A stretch of 64,000 nt of DNA from Gordionus sp. m RMFG-2023 (lineage: Eukaryota > Nematomorpha > Gordioida > Chordodea > Parachordodidae). Shown piece by piece: positions 46,250 to 58,076 of the stretch (position 1 is the stretch's first letter; each line of letters opens with the position of its first letter). Where the stretch lies: the NCBI RefSeq assembly GCF_954871325.1, contig NC_088775.1:53731561-53795560 (forward strand), given 5' to 3'. Under the pieces are notes generated by a model, which saw only the letters and a list, made by a program, of their open reading frames with translations, was not told the origin of the DNA and made no database searches. Made by a program: the position numbers and the translations under genes.

Positions 46250-46399
46250 GTTTAGAGTTAACCCATTATTATTTGTATATAAAATTATAACTAATCTCAA
46301 TGATAATAAAATATATTTCAAAATCCTGAAAATGTTTTTTCGATCGAAACCTGTATAGCTGGAACGCAAATGGCTATTACCGCTAATACATACCTAGGG

Positions 46400-47610
46400 T
46401 TGCTTTAATTCTTTTTTTCCAATTTACAACCGTTCTATGCCGTTAAAAGAATTTATAATAGTAACTATTCATCGCTTTTGATTTAAGTTGACGTTTGTTA
46501 TTTTCTTTTATTTGCAATAAGGATTCAAAATCATCTACAAGGTTGGGATAATTATTTTAACTCGAACTAATTTGGGAACTTTAATCATTATACCATGGCC
46601 AAGTTCCTCAATTACATTCCAAGTTTATATAAATGTTTTCTAGCCTTATTTTCTTCATCTGATAATAGTATTTCACATTGAGGATATAGACACAGAATGC
46701 GTCATTTAGCTTTAAGTATTATTTATTTAAATCGTACATTTTAAGAAAGAAAAAACTCTAAAAAAACACTACTTTTTATAATCATATTAATATATAGTAG
46801 ATAACATTTTCACAACTAGTCCATATTGCATGCTAGTTTGGAAAACACAAATTACATAATGTACATATACAGTGTTGTGCAGATTTGGTGGAAAACATTC
46901 ATATTGTAAATAAATTAAAAAATATGGAAATGTTTTCCATCAAATTACATAACTTTATAATGATAAAGAAAATATAATACCTAGATTTATAGTTTAACAC
47001 ATCAGTCAATTTTTAAGCTTCAATTAAAAAAATTTTAAATACTCTCATCGTACCATCCATTGGAATATATTTAACTATTACAGAATGCCAATTTTACCAG
47101 TTTTAGGAATGGTTGGAAACATTAATAAGCCGTAACCTCTTATCAGTATCATAGGCCATTGAATTGGATGTAATCATTCAACCACATACATCCGTATAAT
47201 GTCGTTGATTCCAAAGTAAGACATGGTTTTAATTTTATATACAAACAACACGTGCAGCGATTAATTCTATTATTACCTTACCCTTACGAGGGCACGAATA
47301 CTGAACATCAGCTAAATTATCATCAAATGATGATTTGAAGGCAGGTTGTTTAACTTTAGTACCTTGTCTTTAAGTAAATCCTTAATTTGAAACTTCACAT
47401 GGGTCTCTTTCTTTCCAAAAAATGTATTCTAAATTTACAAATTATTATTTTTTGCCAAATATCTCTTCCCTTGGACATATTTTAAGCGCTTTAATAAATA
47501 CTTTATAATAGACGAATATATGAGATAAGTATTACATATCAGGAATTCTCATGTGAGGATTTAGAATCTCAATTCAAATCATATATGAGGGCGATTTCTC
47601 TTGCCATTGT
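46400..47610 (-). other. possible intron-rich host gene, unresolved
   Basis: Minus-strand segments look coding by composition: NTFFGKKETHVKFQIKDLLK (about 47440-47370), then QPAFKSSFDDNLADVQYSC or an alternative frame (about 47360-47290), RGYGLLMFPTIPKTGKIGIL (about 47140-47085), VKYIPMDGTMRVFK (about 47075-47030), and EENKARKHLYKLG (46665-46625). GT and AG dinucleotides bound several of them at intron-like spacings of 45-70 bp (for example 49 bp between KLG and a short RVKIIIPTL end). Frames do not fit into one unambiguous model, so I give no product. It could also be a decayed gene. Confidence 0.3.
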
Positions 47611-48036
47611 TAATTATCATTTTTTTCTTAAATTTAAAAAATATCAAAAAATCTATTGCGAAATTATCTGAAATTAAATTGGTACTGATATTCTGAAATA
47701 CATTTCAGGAATCAGAATTTAAAAATCGCACTCTTAGATGATTTGGATATATGCGATATATTCCAGGGAAACTAATCAGAAATACATTTTAAAAATTTAA
47801 TATGAGAAAATTACATGATGTAAAAAAATCGGATCTTTTGATTATTATACAGGAAATAATTAAATTATTGAAACTCGTTAAAAAGTAGAATAAATCATAA
47901 TACTGAGTTATTTAAATGCAAATATGTTAAACCTTGTTTATTACCATTTGCTATTTTATGAAAAGAATACGATAACAAATGTAGATAAATTCATGGGTAT
48001 GGGCTGTGTTTATTTTGGCCACTCCCTTTTAATCAG
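47611..48036. other. intergenic or intron; no feature resolved
   Basis: Should hold upstream exons or intron of the plus-strand gene at 48037, which has no start codon in its first exon. I could not assign any. Confidence 0.3.
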
Positions 48037-48426
48037 ACCACAGACGTTTGAGCAGTAGTCCTAGGACTATTGCGCAACGTGCGGTTTGTCCACAAACGTA
48101 AGGGCTCCTCATTTTTTCCCCACCTTAATTAAATATCTATTTTGATGGGTTTGAGGAAAACCTAGCGTAGCTCTGTTGTATTCACAACCAGAAGGCGAAA
48201 ACGTTTTTTATCACGTATCACGTAATTCTTCCTTTATATTTATTTCTACTTTTTTTTATTTTTTGCAATTACTTATATCGTACGATTGTAAAGAATATAC
48301 CTATTTGATTTTGCTGGGCGCGATACCGATGAAGCAAATGATGAATACGAATTATTACCAGAAGGAAGAAGGGCTGAAGCTCATCCTTGGGGACAAGAAG
48401 GTGAAGATGATCCGCCTCCTAATTAA
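48037..48426 (+). CDS. 3' end of a host-type gene: three exons, unknown product
   Basis: Three exons, 48037-48097, 48171-48221 and 48294-48426, are separated by GT-AG introns of 73 and 72 bp. Both introns split a codon after two bases, and the joined frame stays open to a TAA at 48424. The encoded tail reads HRRLSSSPRTIAQR.. then SVVFTTRRRKRFLSRI then IYLFDFAGRDTDEANDE, YELLPEGRRAEAHPWG and QEGEDDPPPN: a basic stretch followed by an acidic, Pro-rich C-terminus. The LPE..(G/A)WG pattern distantly recalls the cytosolic tail of Derlin-2-type ER proteins (LPEERPGGFAWG), but this is weak. The single frame at 48176-48523 overlaps it and is probably a shadow. The gene starts upstream. Confidence 0.5.
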
Positions 48427-48765
48427 TATTTTATATCCATTTGGGGAAAATAAATTTGCTCATACACAGACTACGATTGTATATTTCGAAGAGCTTGTAT
48501 TAATCAAAACGTTATATAAATAATCTATAAATTATGCCTTTTTAGGTAATTATAAAGATTTGGTGTAAATAAAATATAGATATAATATAAATTTATTATC
48601 TACATAGTTAATTGATATTTGAATTGGGTAGGATATAATATTAAATTTAATAAAATATGATTGGCAAAATTCGCGATTTTTTTCGATTAAAATCGAACGC
48701 CAATATTTTATCAAGATAATTACAGATCTAGATTAAAAATACCATTTATCATAATTTTTTTACCA
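48427..48765. other. intergenic up to the satellite
   Basis: AT-rich; an ATTCGCGATTTTTTTCGATT segment near 48670 resembles satellite pieces only loosely. Confidence 0.4.
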
Positions 48766-51700
48766 CAGTATAATTTACGCTTCCGGTATGATAAATATAT
48801 TTTTTATCGCGAAAACATTCAGAAGGAAAAGGCTAACAATCTAAACGTAATTTTAAGTATTTTTTTATCATTAAACTCAGATTTAAATTTCCTATCCAAA
48901 TATGCTTAGATGTATTATTTTACGCTTCCCGATATGATAAATATATTTTATTGTCGCGAAAATTTTCAGAAGGAAAAGGCTAACATTTTAAACGTAATTT
49001 TAAATATTTTTATATCATTAAACTCAGAATTAAATTTCATATCCAAAAATGCTTGGATGTATTATTTTACGCTTCCGGTATGATAAATATATTTTTTGTC
49101 GCGAAAACTTTCAGAAGGAAAAGGCTAACATTCTAAACGTAATTTTAAGTATTTTTATATCATTAAACTCAGAATTAAATTTACTATCCAAATATGCTTA
49201 GATGTATAATTTTACGCTTCCGGTATGATAAATATATTTTTTATCGCGAAAACATTCAGAAGGAAAAGGCTAACAATCTAAACGTAATTTTAAGTATTTT
49301 TATATCATTAAACTCAGATTTAAATTTCCTATCCAAATATGCTTAGATGTATTATTTTACGCTTCCCGATATGATAAATATATTTTATTGTCGCGAAAAT
49401 TTTCAGAAGGAAAAGGCTAACATTTTAAACGTAATTTTAAATATTTTTATATCATTAAACTCAGAATTAAATTTCATATCCAAAAATGCTTGGATGTATT
49501 ATTTTACGCTTCCGGTATGATAAATATATTTTTTTGTCGCGAAAACTTTCAGAAGGAAAAGGCTAACATTCTAAACGTAATTTTAAGTATTTTTGTATCA
49601 TTAAACTCAGAATTAAATTTCTTATATAAAAATGCTTGGATGTATTATTTTACGCTTCTGGTATGATAAATATATTTTTTGTCGCGAAAACTTTCAGAAG
49701 GAAAAGACTAACAATCTAAACGTAATTTTAAGTATTTTTATATCATTAAACTCAGATTTAAATTCCTATCCAAATATGCTTAGATGTATTATTTTACGCT
49801 TGCCGATATGATAAATATATTTTTTGTCGCGAAAACTTTCAGAAGGAAAAGGCTAACATTCTAAACGTAATTTTAAGTATTTTTATATCATTAAACTCAG
49901 AATTAAATTTACTATCCAAATTTCTTAGATGTATTATTTTACGCTTCCGGTATGATAAATATATTTTTTATCGCGAAAATATTCAGAAGGAAAAGGCTAA
50001 CATTTAAACGTAATTTTAAATATTTATATATCATTAAACTCAGAATTAAATTTCCTATCCAAATATGCTTAGATGTATTATTTTACGCTTCCCGATATGA
50101 TAAATATATTTTATTGTCGCGAAAATTTTCAGAAGGAAAAGGCTAACATTTAAACGTAATTTTAAATATTTATATATCATTAAACTCAGATTTAAATTCC
50201 AATCCAAATATGCTTAGATGTATTATTTTACGCTTGCCGATATGATAAATATATTTTTTGTCGCGAAAACATTCAGAAGGAAAAGGCTAACAATCTAAAC
50301 GTAATTTTAAGTATTTTTATATCATTAAACTCAGATTTAAATTCCTATCCAAATATGCTTAGATGTATTATTTTACGCTTGCCGATATGATAAATATATT
50401 TTTTGTCGCGAAAACTTTCAGAAGGAAAAGGCTAACATTCTAAACGTAATTTATTTATATATCATTAAACTCAGAATTAAATTTACTATCCAAAAATGCT
50501 TGGATGTATTATTTTACGCTTCTGGTATGATAAATATATTTTTTGTCGCGAAAACTTTCAGAAGGAAAAGGCTAACATCATTCTAAACGTAATTTTAAGT
50601 ATTTTTGTATCATTAAACTCAGAATTAAATTTCTTATATAAAAATGCTTGGATGTATTATTTTACGCTTCTGGTATGATAAATATATTTTTTGTCGCGAA
50701 AACTTTCAGAAGGAAAAGGCTAACATCATTCTAAACGTAATTTTAAGTATTTTTGTATCATTAAACTCAGAATTAAATTTCTTATATAAAAATGCTTGGA
50801 TGTATTATTTTACGCTTCTGGTATGATAAATATATTTTTTGTCGCGAAAACTTTCAGAAGGAAAAGACTAACATTTTAAACGTAATTTTAAATATTTTTA
50901 TATCATTAAACTCAGAATTAAATTTCTTATCCAAAAATGCTTGGATGTATTATTTTACGCTTCCGGTATGATAAATATATTTTTTTGTCGCGAAAACTTT
51001 CAGAAGGAAAAGGCTAACATTCTAAACGTAATTTTAAGTATTTTTGTATCATTAAACTCAGAATTAAATTTCTTATATAAAAATGCTTGGGTGTATTATT
51101 TTACGCTTCCCGATATGATAAATATATTTTATTGTCGCGAAAATTTTCAGAAGGAAAAGGCTAACATTTTAAACGTAATTTTAAATATTTTTATATCATT
51201 TAACTCAGAATTAAATTTCATATCCAAAAATGCTTGGATGTATTATTTTACGCTTCCGGTATAATATATTTTTTGTCGCGAAAACTTTCAGAAGGAAAAG
51301 GCTAACATTCTAAACGTAATTTTAAGTATTTTTGTATCATTAAACTCAGAATTAAATTTCTTATATAAAAATGCTTGGATGTATTATTTTACGCTTCCCG
51401 ATATGATAAATATATTTTATTGTCGCGAAAATTTTCAGAAGGAAAAGGCTAACATTTTAAACGTAATTTTAAATATTTTTATATCATTAAACTCAGAATT
51501 AAATTTCTTATCCAAAAATGCTTGGATGTATTATTTTACGCTTCCGGTATGATAAATATATTTTTTGTCGCGAAAACTTTCAGAAGGAAAAGGCTAACAT
51601 TCTAAACGTAATTTATTTATATATCATTAAACTCAGAATTAAATTTCTTATCCAAAAATGCTTGGATGTATTATTTTACGCTTCTGGTATGATAAATATA

Positions 51701-52855
51701 TTTTTTGTCGCGAAAACTTTCAGAAGGAAAAGACTAACAATCTAAACGTAATTTTAAGTTGTTTTATATCATTTAACTCAGATTTAAATTTCCTATCCAA
51801 ATATGCTTAGATGTATTATTTTACGCTTGCCGATATGATAAATATATTTTTTGTCGCGAAAACTTTCAGAAGGAAAAGGCTAACATTCTAAACGTAATTT
51901 TAAGTATTTTTATATCATTAAACTCAGAATTAAATTTACTATCTAAATATGCTTAGATGTATTATTTTACGCTTCCGGTATGATAAATATATTTTTTATC
52001 GCTAAAACATTCAGAAGGAAAAGGCTAACATTTAAACGTAATTCTAAATATTTATATATCATTAAACTCAGAATTAAATTTCTTATCCAAAAATGCTTGG
52101 ATGTATTATTTTACGCTTCCGGTATGATAAATATATTTTTGGTCGCGAAAACTTTCAGAAGGAAAAGGCTAACATTCTAAACGTAATTTATTTATATATC
52201 ATTAAACTCAGAATTAAATTTCTTATCCAAAAATGCTTGGATGTATTATTTTACGCTTCTGGTATGATAAATATATTTTTTGTCGCGAAAACTTTCAGAA
52301 GGAAAAGGCTAACAATCTAAACGTAATTTTAAGTATTTTTATATCATTAAACTCAGATTTAAATTTCCTATCCAAATATGCTTAGATGTATTATTTTACG
52401 CTTCCCGATATGATAAATATATTTTATTGTCGCGAAAACTTTCAGAAGGAAAAGGCTAACATTTTAAACGTAATTTTAAATATTTTTATATCATTAAACT
52501 CAGAATTAAATTTCTTATATAAAAATGATTGGCAGTATTATTTTACGCTTCTGGTATGATAAATATATTTTTTGTCGCTAAAACATTCAGAAGGAAAAGG
52601 CTAACATTTTAAACGTAATTTTAAATATTTTTATATCATTAAACTCAGAATTAAATTTCCTATCCAATGCTTAGATGTATTATTTTACGCTTCCCGATAT
52701 GATAAATATATTTTATTGTCGCGAAAACTTTCAGAAGGAAAAGGCTAACATTTTAAACGTAATTTTAAATATTTTTATATCATTAAACTCAGAATTAAAT
52801 TTACTATCCAAATATGCTTAGATGTATTTCTTTACGCTTCCGGTATGATAAATAT
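48766..52855. repeat. satellite array, ~148 bp monomer, about 28 copies
   Basis: Each monomer has TTTTACGCTTCC(G/C)G.TATG, GATAAATATATTTT, GTCGCGAAAA, TTCAGAAGGAAAAGGCTAAC, TAAACGTAATTTTAA, ATCATTAAACTCAGA and ATCCAAA.ATGCTT. Variant blocks (ATCGCGAAAACATTC; GTCGCGAAAATTTTC; GTCGCGAAAACTTTC) recur in the same order at 48780-49200 and 49220-49640, a three-monomer higher-order unit of about 440 bp. Reading frames along the array (for example 50496-50826) are by-products of the repeat. The array runs into the gap at 52856. Confidence 0.95.
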
Positions 52856-53055
52856 NNNNNNNNNNNNNNNNNNNNNNNNNNNNNNNNNNNNNNNNNNNNN
52901 NNNNNNNNNNNNNNNNNNNNNNNNNNNNNNNNNNNNNNNNNNNNNNNNNNNNNNNNNNNNNNNNNNNNNNNNNNNNNNNNNNNNNNNNNNNNNNNNNNNN
53001 NNNNNNNNNNNNNNNNNNNNNNNNNNNNNNNNNNNNNNNNNNNNNNNNNNNNNNN
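52856..53055. other. assembly gap, 200 N
   Basis: Exactly 200 N follow a satellite monomer, and the sequence after the gap is unrelated, so the true array length is unknown and 200 is probably a placeholder. Confidence 0.95.
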
Positions 53056-53079
53056 ATGCCCTTGCAAGTAAAAGCTTTG

Positions 53080-53465
53080 CTTCAGGACAGTGATTCGGAA
53101 AGAATATCGATTCGGGTTCAGATTAAAATAACGGTTATGCTTTGGGTTTTAAGAAATATTAATATCGGCTCGGTTTAAACATTTAAAACCCGGGGTGAAA
53201 CCTTTTGTACAGGAGTTAAATGCAATTTCAAATATTTATAAAAACTATGACTGTTATCAAAATTGATTCATAATCTTTAAAATAATTCTGATATAAATTA
53301 GAATTTTAGCAATATGCCTAATAACTTTCCCTTTTTCTAAGTTCAAACTGGTTCACAGACATTTTTAGCGATTTCTGGTTCAAAATCATTTAACAGTTCA
53401 GGTTCTATAAAAAATACCTGTTTAAAAATTCGGTTCAGGTTTGGATTCCTGCTTCATGAGACCTA
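53080..53465. repeat. GGTTC-rich dispersed repeat, hAT-like
   Basis: Contains GATTCGGGTTCAGATT, TCGGCTCGGTTTAAAC, CTGGTTCACAG, TTCTGGTTCAAAA and TTCGGTTCAGGTTTGGATTC, the spaced GGTTC/CGGTT motifs of some hAT or MITE subterminal regions. No coding sequence or clear ends. Confidence 0.35.
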
Positions 53466-54899
53466 GTAAGAAAGTTATTGATAAGCCCTGTATACTGTTT
53501 TTAAAACAAATCTAACTAGCCGATATCAGTTAGTTAGAAAGAAGTCATTTAATGGAAACTAGGAAAAAATACCTGGAAAAATAATTCCCCCCAAAAAATT
53601 TTTTTTAGCTTATAAAAATTAGAAAATTAATAAAATAGTAGAAAAAATTTCTTATAAATATATTCACGAAATAAAATTCCACAAATAAAATATTTAAAAA
53701 TTTTGAGAAAATCAACAAAATATAAAAATTTCCTGGAAAATATATTTCTGAAAAAAATTTCCCAATTAAAATTGACCAAAATTATAAACAATAAAAAGTA
53801 GTTAATGTTAAACTAAACTTAACCTAATTTTTAAAATGTTATCGAATCTATATATTTTTAACGTTATGGTCTTATCCTGAACCCAGTTTTAGTGAAATTT
53901 AAGCAAAAAAAAATATAAAATAAACTAATGCGTAACAATATTATACCCTAACCTTATTTAACTCATAGAACTTAGTTTCTGTGATATTAAGCAAAATATT
54001 ATCATAAGTTAACATTTAATTGTTATGGTCGGGTCCAAATTTTGCCATTTAAAAAATTTTTAAGAACGACTTTTTGAGACTTGTTTCTGCTAATAAATCA
54101 AAATCTGAAATTTGTTTTTTAAATTCACCTCCGGGAGGCTTCAATTAAGTAAAAGAAAATTATATAAATTTTTGCTTGCCTTTAAACATTTTGGGAAAGA
54201 ATTTCAAAGGTTTATAATAACTGGAAGAAATTTTATAAAAAATACCTTCATATCAGTTTTTTTTTTTAAAAAAAATATTCATTTTTGCAAATTATTTTTA
54301 AAAAAAGAAAAATAATAATTGATTTATCATTTTCAAGAAGTTTTTTAAAATCCATTTGGGAGATTTTAATTGAGAATTTTCATAATTAACTTCAAAAATG
54401 GTTGGTCATACGAATTTTTTTCTTCAATTAACTGGGAAATATCAAGGATTGGTTTGACATTAATTTACTCCTCATATTATCAATTCCCTTTTATAAGATA
54501 GTTATCCCATTTATTTTTTATCTGAGAATTGTAAAAATAATATTGTAATCGTTTCGTTTTTATCGTAACCACCCCTCTTAATTTATGACACATTTCTAAA
54601 ATGTCAAAAATATATTTGAATACTTTTTATGCTATCGCGGCTAAATTATAAGGTATCAAAGTCACCACAAGATTTATCAAGTCTTATATTATAAATTGAT
54701 CGCTGCGAATTAAAACTGAAAAAACCCTAACGTGAGAATACTCAAAGCTCTGAAAAATACTGAATATCCAGAATTATTTCTTAATGCTCAGATATAAAAC
54801 TGAATTTCCCTTAAAACGGATTTTCAGTTTAAAAGATAAATTGCTCAGAAACATATATAAAATAATTTTATTTTTTCTATTGATTTAAAGAAAATAGTC
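53466..54899. other. AT-rich, weak inverted GGAAAAT(A)ATT motifs
   Basis: TGGAAAAATAATTCC near 53574 and inverted relatives near 55290-55385 (GGAATTATTTTCCGC) could bound a degraded inverted-repeat element. No gene seen. Confidence 0.3.
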
Positions 54900-55140
54900 A
54901 CTAATAGCAATTATCGCGGTATATCCATATTTACTTTGCATTAATAAATTCGCTATATATGATTCGCAAGTCTTTGCGATTTGGTTTTATCTTTTCTGTA
55001 ATTTCGCTATTTAAATTGGTGATAAAAGTTGCGCTGAAGTGGTTAAAAGTTCTGCTATAAAAAAATTAGGTATTCGCTGAATAACATCAATTTGCGAAAA
55101 TGTGTTTAGTAATAAAAGTTTTGCTGTCTTATTGGTTTGT
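54900..55140 (-). repeat. second, diverged end of the GCGAA foldback family
   Basis: Repeated ATTCGCTATA, TTTCGCTATTT, TTGCGATTTGG and GATAAAAGTTGCGCTGAAGT motifs in the same orientation as the right terminus at 28405-28645. Its outer edge is probably near AAAGTTTTGCTGTCTTATTG (55118). No paired left end is visible in the window. Confidence 0.6.
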
Positions 55141-55399
55141 TAAATTTGAAACTTTACTGAATATGAAAAAAATCTTAAGAGAGGATTAATTTTTCATATA
55201 AATTATGATTTCAACTTGGTTTTTTATAAAGAAATTGCAAAATATAAATATATATAAAAGAACTTTTATAAATATTTGAAATTTTTTTTCCGGAGAATTA
55301 TTTTCCACTTTATATTTTTTTAAATCGAAAAAATAGGGAATTTTTTCCGGAAAATAATTTTCTGTGGGAATTATTTTCCGCTTACCCATTTAATTTTTT

Positions 55400-57400
55400 A
55401 TAAAAAGACTTATGAAAGTTCCCGATTTAAATAAAACTGTTATACCAAATTTAATTTTTTTTATTTTTTGACTAATTAAATAATGGTTTTTATTCTTATT
55501 TTTTGTTGCTCTTATTTCCCACCTGGGTGTCCAAAATTCTAAGGTAATTTTTTTTATTCATTAACACCCTTAATTTTAAAAATCTTAATTATAGGATTTC
55601 TTGGTGTATCACAGAATCAAACATTTTAATAAATCACTTGTTTATAACAAACTATTACATAAATCAAATAAGCAATCTAATCATTTTTAAATGTTTATAT
55701 GGTAATTTGACAAAAGAAAGAATATTACAATCAACTTAAATTTAAAAAGTAAAAATAATCAAGGTGGAAATTATTAAGTAATAAATATTTTAAAATAGCC
55801 AAACTTTAATTAAATTTAAAATATGTTTTTATATAAGTTAATAGGCCTATAAATTCAAAAAATATGTAAATCCAGCCAAAGGCAAACACTAATAATAATT
55901 TTTTTACTGCCAGGCTTCGTATCTGCTTGGGTCAGGTTAATTTTGCATGTATATACTTGTGAGTTAAATTATATTACTGGATATTTAAATTTAATGCGTA
56001 ATATTACAATTTTAAACTTGATATATATTTTAAATTTCATTAATAAAATTCTACTTTTAAATTCCCCACCCCTCTTACACAAGAATTGGTGCCTTATATT
56101 TCAATCTTAGAACATCATCAGAATGTTGAGATCTTAATTTTATAGATTACACAGATGATTTTTTTGATATTTCAGCATTGAACTTTTTATTGGTCAAATG
56201 TTATCTAAATTTTATTGATAAAAGTAAGTAAGAAATTACATTAATTATCAAATTGGTGTTGAACTGGTTAAAATGATTTACCATATGAAAATATAATAGT
56301 ATTAAAGAAGTTAACATTAGGTTCGTTGTTTTTAAAATATACACTTTAGAATAAACGCTCAGTATATAAATATACTTTTTGACTTATACCGAAAAGTGTA
56401 ATGAAAAAAAAATATGATTGCATATCTTTTCAAAAATTTTCAGTATTAAAAAATTCCACCCTTTCTTTCAACTCTTATTGCTAAATGAAGTGTTTGTGTC
56501 TGATGTCGGATTTCTTAAAAAATTTTAATAAATATTTTTATCATTTTAAGATTCATACAAATTAGTTAATATTTTATGCCCTATAATATTCCATCATTTT
56601 ATATTGGTCATTTGACAAAACATTACAAATAAAATATCAGGGAGTTAACTAGAAAATGGGAATTGAATATCTTGAATTAAAAAATTTTTTTGGAATAATA
56701 TATGATATTTTTATATTAAATATTTAAAAACATGATTTTTCTAAAAAAAAATAGAATTTGCTAGATTTTGCGGTATATTTCGGAAATTTTAAAAATAGCT
56801 AGAATTTAGTTGAGTGTGGTAAATTTTGACTTAAAAATTGTGATAGTCTACTAATCAACGTGGTAGAACTGGAAATCATGCTCATATGGGCTAGAGCTAG
56901 TCTGATGTGAATCTATTTGTTTACTTAAAATTTGATAGTGGTACACTAATTCTATATTATTATATTCTTAAATTATTCAAATCTCAAATTAATAACTTTC
57001 GGCTCAAAATTAAACTCAAGTGGACTCATGAGCCGACTAAACCCAAAGCTGTCTGAGTTCGAGTCTATTTTTAGACTTAAAATTTCACTGATTAAGTTGA
57101 CTCGGCTTAGGCGTTGAAGCATTATATATAATTGAAATTGAACAATGAAAAAAAGTACAAGTTACTTAAATACATCCTTAAAGGGGCATAATGAATAAAA
57201 AGGTAAGCACACCCACGCCTCCCCCCCTCTTATCAATTTGCTTGTTTTTATAAATATTGTTATCGTTGGTCTAAAATTGGAGTGCTCCACTCGACATTTC
57301 AAAATATTTGAGTTAATAGTGGATAATAACTTCATTCCCAATATATATAAAAATAAAAACTAGATTAAAAAATATTAATTTTTGCCAAAGTTATACCACT
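55400..57400. other. intergenic; a GAGCC/GAGTC-motif repeat at 56880-57120
   Basis: Mostly featureless. The 56880-57120 part has GGGCTAGAGCTAG, GACTCATGAGCCGAC, GAGTTCGAGTC and GACTCGGCTTAGG motifs of subterminal-repeat type. No gene. Confidence 0.35.
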
Positions 57401-57416
57401 GTCAATTGCGTTATTT

Positions 57417-57600
57417 GCATATAGCGACAGTGTCTACATGGCCGGGGTGGGTAGGAGACGAATGTCTCCAAAATATATTGACATTTTGGAGGGGTAGGTA
57501 TAGATTTTAGGGATAGATATTTTTTGAAGGAGTAAGGCATTCATTTTTTGGGGTAGGTAATGATTTTTGGGGGTGATTTTTGACTTGGATTATCTTTTTA
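57417..57600. repeat. G-rich repeat GGGGTAGG(T/G)(A/G)TAGATTTT
   Basis: GGGGTAGGTATAGATTTTAG near 57491 has a relative GGGGTAGGGGTAGATTTTAT near 59887, on the other side of the hAT-like element 58077-59812, suggesting that it interrupts or is flanked by a G-rich repeat. Confidence 0.4.
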
Positions 57601-58076
57601 AATTCAATAATTGATACGATTGATCTGCCTAACAGATATAAAAAACTATATATTTTTTCTTTTTAAATTTTAAGCCTTCTTATTAATTTTTTTACCATAA
57701 TATTTTACAATTTCACACGTAAAATTTTAATATTATTCCTATTTGTTAATTTTCTAGAAGTATAGAGGTTAACATATATGATTAATTTTAATAATAAATT
57801 TCAGTAAGAATATAATATATCGTTTAAAATTTTAGCAAAATTTCTTTGAATATTATTATTAAAAATAAGATTTTCGATAGGTAGACAAATTTTACTGTTC
57901 TTTATTTATTAATTAGCGAACATCCAAAGTTATTGAAGATTACCAGATTATATTTTCAATTACCGATTGATTATTAACATGAATTAGAGATTTAATTGTT
58001 TTTTCTATCCTAAATAGGCCTGAAAGGTTTTAAATAAAATTTTTCTGTGAGATTATAAATGGTAGCTTATTATACG

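Noticed and set aside
48045-48100. AGTAGTCCTAGGACTATTG palindrome as a transposon end
   Set aside because: It falls within the first exon of the spliced host-type gene and has no partner.
48176-48523. Single 115-codon frame on the plus strand
   Set aside because: It overlaps the spliced three-exon model, runs through both the second intron and the stop region, and has no recognisable match; the spliced reading has consistent phases.
49952-52320. Recurrent frames with MLGCIILRF..DKYIF..FQKEKANI
   Set aside because: These are the 148 bp satellite monomer read in one frame; the period is near a multiple of three, so the frame stays open by chance.
52804-53093. Frames containing runs of X
   Set aside because: They are produced by the 200-N gap.
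57050-57090. GAGTTCGAGTC as a tRNA or Pol III B box
   Set aside because: No A box or cloverleaf can be drawn around it; it belongs to a motif-rich dispersed repeat. No other tRNA candidate was seen.
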